In this document: piece by piece, positions 50,864 through 58,883 of the stretch
How the letters are laid out: every line of letters starts with the position of its first letter
Position numbering within the stretch: the first letter of the stretch is position 1
NCBI GenBank assembly: GCA_018268465.1
Contig: JAFDWN010000013.1
Location: 19,377-83,376 of the forward strand
Source: Actinomycetota bacterium
Lineage (GTDB): Bacteria > Actinomycetota > Actinomycetes > Mycobacteriales > Mycobacteriaceae
DNA: 64,000 bases
Direction: 5' to 3'
Translations under genes and position numbers: made by a program
The notes under the pieces: model-generated
Told to the model about the DNA's origin: nothing
Databases searched by the model: none
What the model saw: the letters and a program-made list of their open reading frames with translations, nothing else

Positions 50864-51406
50864 ATGGCAACCCGAGCCAGCCTCACCCCGACCAGGACGC
50901 AACTGCATCACTGGATCAGCCAGGACGCCCACCTGGCCCACATCTGGGCCGAGCGCCATCCCCGCGCCCGCGCCACAGCCAGCGCCTTCGCCGAATGGTG
51001 CACCGCCACCGCCGGGCAGCTGGCCTCTCCGCGCATCATCGACCCGGACGCGATCGCCGCCGAATGGCGACTGCGGGCCCACGGCAGCGGTATCCGCGCA
51101 TCCAGCTGGCCCATCACTGCCGGCGCCCTCGCCGCCGCCGCGCTGCTGACCGGACTCACCCTCGCCGCCACTGGACACCCAACCCCCGGCCTGGCCCTGC
51201 TGCTGCCCGCCATGCTCGGCATCGGCATCGTCATCGCAGCCAGACCGACACCGCATCTGCTCGTCGGACCACCCGACCACACGAGAACCGACCGCACAAA
51301 ATCCGCGAAACGTTTCTACTCGACAACACTTTTCGCGACACGAACCTTCGCCACCGCCATCAGCATGTGGTACCAACTCCTCAAGAAACGACGGACCGCA
51401 CCATGA
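50864..51406 (+). CDS. membrane protein preceding the WhiA homologue
   Basis: 180 aa from leaderless ATG 50864. N-terminal soluble helical part (HLAHIWAERHPRARATASAF), then two transmembrane helices (ASSWPITAGALAAAALLTGL and GLALLLPAMLGIGIVIAARP) and a basic cytoplasmic tail. No family recognised. Its stop overlaps the whiA start by ATGA (51403-51406), so membrane signalling to WhiA is possible. Confidence 0.75.
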   Translation: MATRASLTPTRTQLHHWISQDAHLAHIWAERHPRARATASAFAEWCTATAGQLASPRIIDPDAIAAEWRLRAHGSGIRASSWPITAGALAAAALLTGLTLAATGHPTPGLALLLPAMLGIGIVIAARPTPHLLVGPPDHTRTDRTKSAKRFYSTTLFATRTFATAISMWYQLLKKRRTAP

Positions 51407-52401
51407 GCATCACCACCGCCGCCAAAGACGAACTGAGCCGTGTCCAGGTCGACAACACCAACGCCCGCAAAGCCGAAGTCACCGCCCTGCTGCGCTACGC
51501 CGAAGGTCTACGCATAGTCGACAACCACCTCATCATCGCCGCCGAACTCGACGTCGCCGGCACCGCCCGCCGCCTCCAGGCCAGCATCCAAGAGCTCTAC
51601 AACTGCCGCGCAACCCTGCGCGTCCTACCGGCCAGCACCACCCGACCTGCCACCAGCTACCTCATCTACGTCGGCAAAGACGCCGAAGCCCTGGCCCGAC
51701 GGACCGGGCTGCTGGACCGCCGCGGCGCACCCGTGCGCGGCATGCCCCCGCACATCGTCAGCGGAACGATCGCCGACGCCGAATCCGTATGGCGGGGCGC
51801 CTTCCAAGCCCGAGGCGCCCTCGTCGACAACGGCCGCACCACCGCCCTCGTAGTCCACTGCCCTGGCCCCGAAGCCGCGCTGGCACTCGTCGGCGCCGCA
51901 CGCAAACTCGGCGTCCACGCCCAGATGCGCGTCGTCAAGGAAAGAGACCGCGTCACCATCCGCGACAACGACATCAGCGAACTGCTGTCCCGGATGGGTG
52001 CACACCACACCCGGCCGATCTGGGACACACACGTCATGAACCGCCGCCGCCGCGCACGTGCCGCCAGCACCGGGGAACGACTCGCCAACTTCAACGACGC
52101 CAACCGCCGCCGCTCAAGCCGAGCCGCCGCCGAAGCCGTCACCCGGGTACAGCGCGCCCTGGAAATCCTTGGACCCAGCGCACCAGCACTGCTCGCCGAC
52201 GCAGGACAACTGCGTATCGCACACCCCCACGTCTCCCTCGACAAACTGGCTCAGCTGGCCGAACCGCCGCTGACCAAAGACACCGTGGCCGGACGGATCC
52301 GCCGACTCATCCGGCTCGCCGACCGCACCGCCCACCGAGCGGGAATACCCGACACCGAAGCCGCTCCCGCCTGGGAACATCTGCTCAAACGCCCGTCATG
52401 A
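51403..52401 (+). CDS. whiA: WhiA homologue (DUF199, LAGLIDADG-HTH transcription factor)
   Basis: 332 aa from ATG 51403, full WhiA length. N-terminal motif AKDELSRVQVDNTNARKAEV, then LLRYAEGLRI, LARRTGLLDRRGAPVRGMP, DAESVWRGAFQARGAL and GPEAALALVGAARKLGV, all characteristic of WhiA. C-terminal part has RLANFNDANRRRSSRAAAEA, HVSLDKLAQLAEPPLTKDTV and AGRIRRLIRLADR, the WhiA HTH region. WhiA controls division and sporulation genes in Streptomyces with WhiB and is an essential-type chromosomal gene in actinobacteria. A plasmid copy coupled to a membrane protein and under the same promoter type as the transfer genes is striking. Confidence 0.93.
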   Translation: MSITTAAKDELSRVQVDNTNARKAEVTALLRYAEGLRIVDNHLIIAAELDVAGTARRLQASIQELYNCRATLRVLPASTTRPATSYLIYVGKDAEALARRTGLLDRRGAPVRGMPPHIVSGTIADAESVWRGAFQARGALVDNGRTTALVVHCPGPEAALALVGAARKLGVHAQMRVVKERDRVTIRDNDISELLSRMGAHHTRPIWDTHVMNRRRRARAASTGERLANFNDANRRRSSRAAAEAVTRVQRALEILGPSAPALLADAGQLRIAHPHVSLDKLAQLAEPPLTKDTVAGRIRRLIRLADRTAHRAGIPDTEAAPAWEHLLKRPS

Positions 52402-52615
52402 CCGATCCGGCATTGGTCGACGGCCTCACCGACTGCGGGCTCGCGGTGACGAGGATCTCGCCGACGTCGACGAGAACATGCCCCATCGGAAAAAACAGCC
52501 TGCGTCACCGGAAGAACCGAGGCGATGCTCTTTGAAAGCCGTCACAGTCCGAACCACCCCCGACACCGGGGTCAACATGCACGCACCCCCACGCCATCAC
52601 GACACCCAGAGGTGA
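52398..52615 (+). pseudogene. frameshifted small gene after whiA
   Basis: ATG 52398 overlaps the whiA stop. The first frame starts MTDPALVDGLTDCGLAVT and then loses sense; from about 52453 a second frame continues naturally (EDLADVDENMPHRKKQPASP) to a stop at 52613-52615, 4 bp before the next start. One missing base near 52450-52454 would join the two. A sequencing error or a true frameshift. Confidence 0.5.
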
Positions 52616-52619
52616 ATCT

Positions 52620-52907
52620 GTGGCACTTGTGAGCACCCGCACCGCGGCTATGCGAAAGCGCATCCTGACTGTCCTACGCGCTTGCCCTGACACAGACCTG
52701 TCCACCACAGAAATCTGTAAACGAGCCGGATACAACAACTTTGAACACCACGCTTACGTCGGCCCCCAACTCCGGGCACTAGCACGCGTAGGCGTCATTA
52801 CCCAAACGGCACGCCCACCCGGCGGCGCCGCACGTTGGCAGCTCAACAGAGCCGATCAAACCGAAGCGGCATTCAACGGAGCCGTAGAGAAGGACTCCAC
52901 CCGATGA
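52620..52907 (+). CDS. small winged-helix protein
   Basis: 95 aa from GTG 52620 with AGAGGTG at 6 nt. HTH/winged-helix pattern: AMRKRILTVLRACPDTDLST, TEICKRAGYNNFEHHAYVGP, LRALARVGVITQTARPPGGA. A likely transcriptional regulator. The stop overlaps the next gene (ATGA at 52904). Confidence 0.8.
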   Translation: MALVSTRTAAMRKRILTVLRACPDTDLSTTEICKRAGYNNFEHHAYVGPQLRALARVGVITQTARPPGGAARWQLNRADQTEAAFNGAVEKDSTR

Positions 52908-53262
52908 GCGACACCGAAACCCGCACCGCACAAGCCATTCTCGCCGACATCCTGGCCACCTACATGCCCGAGGCCGACACCGGACAAGACGGCAACCGCA
53001 ACCATCAGATCGCCGCCGAAGCATTCGCCGCCCTCACCGAGCACGGCTACGCGTTCGTCAAACTCCCTCCGCCATTGCACAACGACGAAGAAGCCGCACA
53101 CGGCGCGTACTCCGGCGCCACCACCGCGTGTACTACGCCACGCCCGGCCACATCGACTCCGACACCTTCCAAACCTGGGAGCACCCCGATGACGCCCGCG
53201 ACGACGCCACCGCTCTGCTGGCCGCCGCCCACGCCGCCGACACCATGGAGTCCGCACAGTGA
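52904..53262 (+). pseudogene. frameshifted hypothetical gene
   Basis: Starts ATG 52904 (MSDTETRTAQAILADILATY), natural to about residue 65 (HGYAFVKLPPP). The open frame then turns into Pro/Thr shadow sequence, while the +1-shifted frame continues naturally from about 53117 (HRVYYATPGHIDSDTFQTW) to MESAQ and a stop at 53260-53262, overlapping the next start (GTGA). One indel between about 53060 and 53117 explains it. Confidence 0.6.
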
Positions 53263-53984
53263 GCCTGACGCCCACCATCCAGCACCTGCCCCACCGGCCA
53301 GGCACGCACTGGCCGACGAAAACCACACTGTGGCAACTGGATTACCAAGGTGACCCGATCACCTGGTGGCCCCATATCCCCGAATGGCGCCACCCACACC
53401 GGGTCCGCGTCAACATCGACACGATCCTGGACCCCGACGCGCCGGAGTGGTTGGCCCACACCTTCTTCCAGGAAATCGAAATCGCCGACAAACACGTCTT
53501 CGAAGTCATCACCACCCGCCCCACGCAGCTGCGCACCATCATCATCGACCGCGAACAACACAAACACGACTACGCCGACGCATTCGGCAACCACCCGATA
53601 CCAACTCGCCGAAGCAGCCCCGCCGCCCGTGAAGCACACCGCCGAGCCGGAACCGCACCCCGCCACATCTGGCTCGGCGTCCTCATCACCACCCAGCACG
53701 ACGCCGACCAACACATCCCAACCCTGCTCGACACCCCCGCAGCGATCCGATTCGCCGTCGTCGACCAAGACGCCCCAGTCAACCTCGTGCCCTGGATGAG
53801 TGCAGCAGGCTGCCCAGCATGCCGCGGCTGGACCACACCCCACACCTGCACCCAACCACCGCTTGACCTGGTCACCATGACCATCGACGACACCCGCCCC
53901 ATCAACGAGACCTGGGTCAACGACCTCCACGCCCAGGGCGAAGAGAGCGACATCGCCATCGACATCCATCCCGCCCACCGATGA
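53259..53984 (+). CDS. phage Gp37/Gp68-like (DUF5131-related) protein
   Basis: 241 aa from GTG 53259. The pattern of DUF5131/phage Gp37-Gp68 proteins is visible: FFQEIEIADKHVFEVITTRP, then HIWLGVLITTQHDADQHIPT and LLDTPAAIRFAVVDQDAPVNL. Canonical members begin with a TxCxxxSxGCxNCY cysteine motif, which is absent here; a Cys pair CPACRGW lies near residue 187. Function of the family is uncertain. Coupled to the frameshifted gene upstream. Confidence 0.75.
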   Translation: MSLTPTIQHLPHRPGTHWPTKTTLWQLDYQGDPITWWPHIPEWRHPHRVRVNIDTILDPDAPEWLAHTFFQEIEIADKHVFEVITTRPTQLRTIIIDREQHKHDYADAFGNHPIPTRRSSPAAREAHRRAGTAPRHIWLGVLITTQHDADQHIPTLLDTPAAIRFAVVDQDAPVNLVPWMSAAGCPACRGWTTPHTCTQPPLDLVTMTIDDTRPINETWVNDLHAQGEESDIAIDIHPAHR

Positions 53985-54009
53985 GACACGTGGCAAGCGG
54001 AGAGATCCG

Positions 54010-54888
54010 ATGACCGGCACGGTGCGCGAACTGGCGGCGGCGTTCTCGACTCGCGTGGTGCGCGAGCTTTCCAAGCCGCACCCGGCCTTGTGGGCGAGGG
54101 AGCGCGTCTTGCCGGTGGCCGAACTCGTCGACGGTGATGTGCCTCTGAGCCTCGCGTTCGAAGCCGCCCACGAACAACTCGCCAGCACATACCGGTGTGA
54201 ATACGTATACAAGTCAGCCGTGATCAAACAGGCGATAGACACCGAACCGCCCGCACACGCAATGACGGGCTTACCGGTGTTTCTCTCGATCGCCGACGTC
54301 GTGGTGGCCGGCGAAGCCGCGTCAGCGTTCGAGATTAAAACCGATCTGGACAGCTTCTCGCGCCTGGACCTCCAAGTGCTCAGTTACTCACGGTGTTTCG
54401 AATACGTCCACGTAGTGACATCCGAATCCAAAGCCGCCCGGGTGCTCGATGCGGTACCAGAGCACGTGGGCGTGCTCGCCCTCGACGAGGGCTCGTCCAC
54501 CCTGACGACGGTACGACCCGCCTCCGGCGGTCACTCGCGACTCGACCCCGTGTCCCTATTCCGGGTACTTCGCCAAAGTGAACGGCTGGCCGTGCTACAT
54601 CGGCAGCGTGGATACACCGCCGATGTCCCCTCCGCACTGCTGTACCGGCGCACCGCCGAGCTCTTCACGAGCCTTCCCATCGACGCCGCCTACCAGGAAT
54701 TCGTCACTGAACTCCGGCACCGTGACGCTCGCCAACGCGCTGCTGCTGCCGCCGCCGCACTGCCTGCATCGTTGGCGGCCGCGGGCGCCGGCCTGACGCT
54801 CTCCGCAATTGCGTGGCATCGCTTAGGACAGCTCCTGCAGAAACCAGTGGCTCAACTGGCCAACACCACACACGACTGGGCGGCGTAA
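54010..54888 (+). CDS. sce7726-like PD-(D/E)XK nuclease-family protein
   Basis: 292 aa from ATG 54010 (AGAGATC upstream). A helical N-terminus with CEYVYKSAVIKQAI, then LSIADVVVAGEAASAFEIKT, i.e. D...ExK of the PD-(D/E)XK fold, followed by RLDLQVLSYSRCFEYVHVVT. This is the layout of sce7726-family proteins, nuclease-like factors common in mobile elements. The C-terminus ends with a hydrophobic stretch (ALPASLAAAGAGLTLSAIAW). A nuclease or anti-defence role is inferred; the catalytic Lys is present. Confidence 0.75.
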   Translation: MTGTVRELAAAFSTRVVRELSKPHPALWARERVLPVAELVDGDVPLSLAFEAAHEQLASTYRCEYVYKSAVIKQAIDTEPPAHAMTGLPVFLSIADVVVAGEAASAFEIKTDLDSFSRLDLQVLSYSRCFEYVHVVTSESKAARVLDAVPEHVGVLALDEGSSTLTTVRPASGGHSRLDPVSLFRVLRQSERLAVLHRQRGYTADVPSALLYRRTAELFTSLPIDAAYQEFVTELRHRDARQRAAAAAAALPASLAAAGAGLTLSAIAWHRLGQLLQKPVAQLANTTHDWAA

Positions 54889-54973
54889 CCACCAGCCCGA
54901 GAACGATAGGGGACAACGCGATGGCCGAGCAGTTCATGCAGGAGCGTCGAGATATCATGTCGCCCGCGACGTC

Positions 54974-55396
54974 GTGCCCTGGCGCCCGTACGCCCGCTAC
55001 ACCGAATTCGGCCGCCTGGCCGTCGACGTCGCCAGCGTCATCACACCCGACGATCTCCACGAACGGATCCGCATCCACGGCCAGCAACGCACCGCCTTCA
55101 CCGTGTGCATGACCTGCTGGACCACCGCCCGGCATACCAGCCGGTGGCGCACAAACCCGGCCGCAGTCCTTGTCCGAGAACTCACCCGGGTGCGTGGCTA
55201 CAGCGGCCACGACGCCGCACCGACCGACCCCGAGGCCGTGCGAGCCAACAACGAACTGCGCGCGATCGCAGCGCTCGTGGAGGCACACCGAGCTGAGTTC
55301 GACGGCTACCCTCGATGGTGTGGAAGGCGCGGTAGACCTCACCCGCCGCCGTCGGCAACGACGCGGACACACCCGCACGTAGGACGTGATCGATGA
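54974..55396 (+). CDS. hypothetical Cys-containing protein, 5' end possibly disrupted
   Basis: 140 aa from GTG 54974. Core: YARYTEFGRLAVDVASVITP, an internal CMTCW, VRANNELRAIAALVEAHRAE, and RWCGRRGRP at the end. A much better start with ribosome-binding context exists at ATG 54921 (MAEQFMQERRDI), but in another frame; removing two bases near 54957 would give a continuous MAEQFMQERRDI-VARDVVPW protein. The stop overlaps the next start (ATGA). Confidence 0.6.
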   Translation: MPWRPYARYTEFGRLAVDVASVITPDDLHERIRIHGQQRTAFTVCMTCWTTARHTSRWRTNPAAVLVRELTRVRGYSGHDAAPTDPEAVRANNELRAIAALVEAHRAEFDGYPRWCGRRGRPHPPPSATTRTHPHVGRDR

Positions 55397-55809
55397 CAGC
55401 ACTGCAACTTTCGCCGAAGCAGCTGATCGAGTGCATGCGGTGCGCCAGCCGGTGTGAATCGCCGAAATGTGACGACCCGGCAATCGAGGTGGTCATCGTG
55501 GACCCGCCGAACTACCGGACGGTGGATCCGGTCGTCGGCCGCTACAGATGCCGATACGGCGAGTTTCGTGACTTTCCGCAGACGCTGCCCGCAGGTCCGC
55601 CTCCGCCGGTCGCGGGATTCTCGTGGTGGAACTACGAGGAACCGGGTGTGACACGTCGTGACGTCGACGGCAATTCGTACATCGATGTCGTCCACCAGGG
55701 GCGACGGTGGACGTATCGTCGAGTACCGGCGTACACCCAGTCCACATTGGTGCCGGGTCGCGTGTATCGGACGCCCGCGGGTTTCGACGTCGCGCTACTA
55801 CCGGACTAA
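55393..55809 (+). CDS. hypothetical protein with N-terminal Cys cluster
   Basis: 138 aa from ATG 55393. N-terminal Cys-rich part (IECMRCASRCESPKCDD) suggests a zinc site; the rest is beta-rich with repeated Tyr/Trp (FSWWNYEEPGVTRRDVDGN, GRRWTYRRVPAYTQ). Not recognised. Coupled to the preceding gene by ATGA. Confidence 0.7.
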   Translation: MTALQLSPKQLIECMRCASRCESPKCDDPAIEVVIVDPPNYRTVDPVVGRYRCRYGEFRDFPQTLPAGPPPPVAGFSWWNYEEPGVTRRDVDGNSYIDVVHQGRRWTYRRVPAYTQSTLVPGRVYRTPAGFDVALLPD

Positions 55810-55847
55810 GCCCGCTAAGAACCGTAAACCGCAGGGGAGATAGGAGA

Positions 55848-56075
55848 GTGAAGGTGGCGGTATCGCCTCCATTGAATCCGCCTCGGCTGGGCGACCCGGT
55901 CGGCGGCGGTTTCGGCTATGTCAAGCGCGCGAGCGCGGAAAAGCAGGCCGGATATTTGAACATCGTGCTCGCTGACGACCCGGCGTTGGGGCCGAGCTGT
56001 GGCCTCATTGTCGGTGTATCGCCAATCAGGGATCAGGACGGCTACTACCCGCTGGTCTGGGTCGCCGCGCCCTAG
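55848..56075 (+). CDS. small hypothetical protein
   Basis: 75 aa from GTG 55848, with AGGGGAGATAGGAGA directly upstream. Sequence AVSPPLNPPRLGDPVGGGFG then YLNIVLADDPALGPSCGLIV and a YPLVWVAAP end. Not recognised. It converges with the next gene, whose stop overlaps its own by a few bases. Confidence 0.65.
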   Translation: MKVAVSPPLNPPRLGDPVGGGFGYVKRASAEKQAGYLNIVLADDPALGPSCGLIVGVSPIRDQDGYYPLVWVAAP

Positions 56076-56382
56076 CCAGCGATGGCGGTGGGCTGCGCAG
56101 CGGGCGGAACGTTGGGGCATACCCGCAGCTGCACGCCATAATGGCCGGCCGCGAAAGGGTCGTACTCGGTGTGGTCCACCTGATATCCGCGAAACCGCAG
56201 CTCACGTTCTGCCGCCATGGCATTGCCACCCGAGTTGACATGCAGAATGACTGACCCTGGGTGTCGCCGTCGCGTACTACCGCGATGATCGCCGATGCAT
56301 AAGGGCGGCCCAAGCGCCGTGTGATCACGCGGCCGGCGTGCCGTTCGACATGGTGGACCTGCACTTGTCTAACCGCAGTCAC
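56072..56382 (-). pseudogene. frameshifted hypothetical gene
   Basis: Start GTG 56382 with AAGGAGG 6 nt upstream. The first frame reads VQVHHVERHAGRVITRRLGR ... AIIAVVRDGDT and the second frame continues GSVILHVNSGGNAMAAE, then RELRFRGYQVDHTEYDPF, to a TAG at 56072. One missing C in the run at about 56259-56261 (plus-strand GGG) joins them as DTPGSVIL. Both halves have natural composition, so this is a single gene split by a one-base deletion, either real or a sequencing error. Confidence 0.7.
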
Positions 56383-56556
56383 GTGAAACCTCCTTGGGTA
56401 ACAGACGATAACGATGCGGGACGCTATGCTCATCGGTAGGCGCTGATCTTCGCCGATTGCGGAGCTAGGCACCTTCCGGCCCCGACCGCAAGGTCGGGGG
56501 CCCTTCACGTCGTGGGCGCGAAAAGTGTTTGAACGCAAGGCAATCGTTGACCACGA

Positions 56557-56739
56557 TCAGTCGCGCTCAGCGCACAAGAAGTTTGCCCACCAATCGATTC
56601 CGCCGTTGACCGCGAGCTCGCCGTCCCAAAGGTCTGGATCGCTACGGGCAATACCTTCGTGAATGTAGCCCAACGCGCCCCACGTCACCCGATCGCCGGC
56701 CTGCACCAGGGCGCGGTCAGTGATCTTCACCGCCATCAC
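56557..56739 (-). CDS. 60-aa hypothetical protein
   Basis: ATG 56739. Reads VKITDRALVQAGDRVTWGAL then ELAVNGGIDWWANFLCAERD; compact alpha/beta, protein-like throughout. Overlaps the upstream stop by ATGA. Not recognised. Confidence 0.65.
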   Translation of the reverse strand: MMAVKITDRALVQAGDRVTWGALGYIHEGIARSDPDLWDGELAVNGGIDWWANFLCAERD

Positions 56740-57044
56740 CCGCCGGCCCTGTCCGGGTCGAGATCAGCAAGGATGAGCAGATCTTCTTCGGCGTCGGCGG
56801 CAACGAGCGCGTGCGGCTCACCGGCATAGAGGTACGGCCGGTGAGCAACCCCGAGGCTGCGGCGGGAGATATCGCGGCCGAGGACCGCGGCAGCCCACAC
56901 TTCGCCGCGCCGGTCGAGATCATCGGTGCACCTACGCAGCACGTGAGGGTCGACGAAGCTGTGGTCGCGGCTCTTGCCGTCGCGTCTCAGTTCAATCAGG
57001 CGGGCTTCGGTGATCCTGGTCGCGGTATCGGCCCCTCGGGACAT
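56736..57044 (-). CDS. hypothetical protein divergent to XRE gene
   Basis: 102 aa from ATG 57044. The frame opens further upstream, but TATGGT lies 6 nt before this codon, giving a leaderless start. Contains TRITEARLIELRRDGKSRDH, VDPHVLRRCTDDLDRRGEVW and an acidic end ALVAADAEEDLLILADLDP. Not recognised. Coupled to the 60-aa gene downstream and probably controlled by the divergent XRE protein. Confidence 0.7.
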   Translation of the reverse strand: MSRGADTATRITEARLIELRRDGKSRDHSFVDPHVLRRCTDDLDRRGEVWAAAVLGRDISRRSLGVAHRPYLYAGEPHALVAADAEEDLLILADLDPDRAGG

Positions 57045-57090
57045 ATGTCGACCATAAACGACTCCAGAAGAGTCGTCTATAGTAGACATC
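57045..57090. promoter_or_regulatory. palindromic divergent promoter of the XRE gene
   Basis: ACGACTC (57058-57064) and GAGTCGT (57070-57076) are perfect arms around CAGAA; beyond them the sequence continues as an imperfect palindrome carrying TATAGT (57078-57083) 7 nt before GTG 57091, and TATGGT on the minus strand 6 nt before ATG 57044. Both genes would be leaderless. Confidence 0.75.
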
Positions 57091-57348
57091 GTGCCGATAG
57101 ACGCCGCCGACCTGCAGAAATTGGGCGAAAGGCTGCGCGCACTCCGTCACGCCGCCGGTGAGACCCAAGAACAAACCGCCAACAGCGTCGGCCTCACACG
57201 CACCTACCTCACCGAAATCGAAGCCGGCCGCAAGAACATCACACTCAGCACCCTCTACGCTCTCGCCAGCCACTTCAAGATCGAGCCGGCCGAGATCCTG
57301 CGCGGGGAGAAGCGCAGCACCTCCCGGCGATCCCGCAAGTCCTGTTGA
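57091..57348 (+). CDS. XRE-family transcriptional regulator
   Basis: 85 aa from leaderless GTG 57091. Textbook HTH_XRE: LGERLRALRHAAGETQEQTA, NSVGLTRTYLTEIEAGRKNI, LSTLYALASHFKIEPAEIL. Likely binds its own promoter palindrome and, because CTATAGTAGACA recurs there, also the palindrome at 59834-59879. A plasmid-wide repressor of small accessory genes is plausible. Confidence 0.9.
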   Translation: MPIDAADLQKLGERLRALRHAAGETQEQTANSVGLTRTYLTEIEAGRKNITLSTLYALASHFKIEPAEILRGEKRSTSRRSRKSC

Positions 57349-57380
57349 AACCCGATCGCACGCGACAGACTATCTATCCC

Positions 57381-57842
57381 ATGCCCGCGACGTCCGCGAT
57401 AACCCGGATCCGCCACCCTGTGTGCGCCCTGCCTGGGTGTCGCAACGACGTACCGAGATGGGGCGATGCCTGCGAGTCCTGCCGTGACGTATGCGGCGAA
57501 TACCTCGTCTGGGTCGAGCGTGAAACATCCGCAACACCGGAGGAGGTCGCCGAGCAACTTGCCGCACGCGACCGAGGAACCGCACACGCCTACGCCACCC
57601 AAGCCGCCGTCGAAATCGCCGCAACCACCGCCGACCCGACGGCATACGACCAGGCCGTCCAATGGATCGCACAGCGACGTCTCGAACACCACGACACCAG
57701 GCTGCCCGCACCGGCCGCCGCGCTCGTCGACGCGGCAGAAGTCAGGAAAGCCAACCAGTTGTGCTGGTTATGCGAGGAACGCCACACCTGCACGCGAGAG
57801 CCCCACGGCTGGGAATGTGATCACTGCCGGACCATCACCTAA
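57381..57842 (+). CDS. hypothetical protein with two zinc-ribbon-like Cys clusters
   Basis: 153 aa from ATG 57381; a TTG at 57345 overlapping the XRE stop is an alternative (165 aa). N-terminal HPVCALPGCRNDVPRWGDAC then CRDVC, an Ala-rich helical middle (AHAYATQAAVEIAATTADPT), and C-terminal LCWLCEERHTCTREPHGWEC with DHC. Two metal sites are likely. Not recognised; same transcript as the XRE gene. Confidence 0.7.
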   Translation: MPATSAITRIRHPVCALPGCRNDVPRWGDACESCRDVCGEYLVWVERETSATPEEVAEQLAARDRGTAHAYATQAAVEIAATTADPTAYDQAVQWIAQRRLEHHDTRLPAPAAALVDAAEVRKANQLCWLCEERHTCTREPHGWECDHCRTIT

Positions 57843-57860
57843 CCCGCATAACTCAATTCC

Positions 57861-58220
57861 GTGAAACGACAAGGAGGTTCAAGTAAGCGACGACCGCCAG
57901 AGCGACCCCGGTGTCGACTGCACCATGCACACCCGGGCCCAAGCCGCGCCGTTGCTCTCGCGCGCAACGCGAGGTCACTCAATCAGCTGGCCGAGCAAAT
58001 GGACGAACGCGACACGGGCCAGACGGCGGCAGGTAGACCGAGGTGGAGGACGTACGCCATCGCAATTCTGCGCATCGCCCTGATCGTCGTCGGGATCCCG
58101 CTCGTGTGGGCCTATAGGACTGAACTCGACTGGTCGATCTGGAAGGCGGCCGCCGCCACACTTGTCCTTGTTCTCCTCGCCACCGGCCAGACCTTCCTGG
58201 CCGCGGTGTGGAGCCCGTAG
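57861..58220 (+). CDS. small two-helix membrane protein carrying a VirB4-like segment
   Basis: 119 aa from GTG 57861 (alternative starts downstream are possible). The N-terminal 45 residues are Arg-rich. Residues about 36-53 read ARNARSLNQLAEQMDERD, nearly the same as the VirB4 segment HNASSLKQLAEQMDERD, and the DNA is also similar. Then two transmembrane helices (AILRIALIVVGIPLVWAY and AAATLVLVLLATGQTFLAAV). Possibly a fusion created by recombination with virB4 DNA. AAGGAGG at 57870 followed by GTA suggests that a lost start lay there. Confidence 0.55.
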   Translation: MKRQGGSSKRRPPERPRCRLHHAHPGPSRAVALARNARSLNQLAEQMDERDTGQTAAGRPRWRTYAIAILRIALIVVGIPLVWAYRTELDWSIWKAAAATLVLVLLATGQTFLAAVWSP

Positions 58221-58262
58221 CCCCCCGTATCAACGAAAACCACACCCAGACAAGGAAATACT

Positions 58263-58463
58263 GTGCCGGACGACAACAACGACCCGCATGGACAGCCCCA
58301 GCAGTTCACGCAGATCACCCAACAAATGCAGCAACGGTCTACCCAGATCACTCAAGCGCTCGACCAAGAACCTGTACAGGTCGCCCAGCAGATGCAGCAA
58401 CAGCCGACCCAGGTCGCGCGACCACTCTTCCCGGACGACAAGCCAGAAGACCCGTCAGCGTAA
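58263..58463 (+). CDS. Gln-rich repeat protein
   Basis: 66 aa from GTG 58263 (ACAAGGAAA upstream). Composition dominated by Gln with a repeated unit: FTQITQQMQQRS, then TQITQALDQEP, VQVAQQMQQQP, TQVARP. An extended or coiled structure is likely. Not recognised. Confidence 0.6.
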   Translation: MPDDNNDPHGQPQQFTQITQQMQQRSTQITQALDQEPVQVAQQMQQQPTQVARPLFPDDKPEDPSA

Positions 58464-58508
58464 GTCACCCCAGCTCCCCGGCCCGCGCTAGAGAGGAACG
58501 CATCACCG

Positions 58509-58883
58509 ATGAGGTATTTCGGCATCCAGGAAGGCCCGTTCACCGGCAAGATCAACGTCGGCCTCCTCAACCCGTCCAACACCGAGTTCCTGGCCGGCGA
58601 AGACATCATCGACATCGAATCCGGCGACGGCGACGAACTCACACCGCAGCTCGCCGACTATCTGTCGCGGCTTCATCACGAAGACTGCACCGACATGGCC
58701 ATCCGCGTCGTCGCCGAACATGTCCTCGCCCACTACGGCGGAGACCTGGACATCAACTACCGCGACGGCATCACCTTCCGCATCCAGATCACGAAGTCGG
58801 ACACCGACGGAACCATATCTATGCCAGTCGAATCCGCCACCGGCGCCGCAGGGCTGACGCGACCCCAGACGCCATCGCGATGA
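58509..58883 (+). CDS. hypothetical protein
   Basis: 124 aa from ATG 58509 (GAGAGGAACG upstream). Mixed alpha/beta: MRYFGIQEGPFTGKINVGLL, GEDIIDIESGDGDELTPQLA, MAIRVVAEHVLAHYGGDLDI, then a strand ITFRIQITKSD and a disordered tail. Not recognised. Overlaps the next start by ATGA. Confidence 0.7.
   Translation: MRYFGIQEGPFTGKINVGLLNPSNTEFLAGEDIIDIESGDGDELTPQLADYLSRLHHEDCTDMAIRVVAEHVLAHYGGDLDINYRDGITFRIQITKSDTDGTISMPVESATGAAGLTRPQTPSR

Noticed and set aside
49887-50870. 327-codon minus-strand frame
   Set aside because: Gly/Val-rich antisense of the coupled mini-operon at 49415-50573.
53133-54242. 369-codon minus-strand frame
   Set aside because: Antisense to the DUF5131-related and sce7726-like genes, which both have recognisable motifs.
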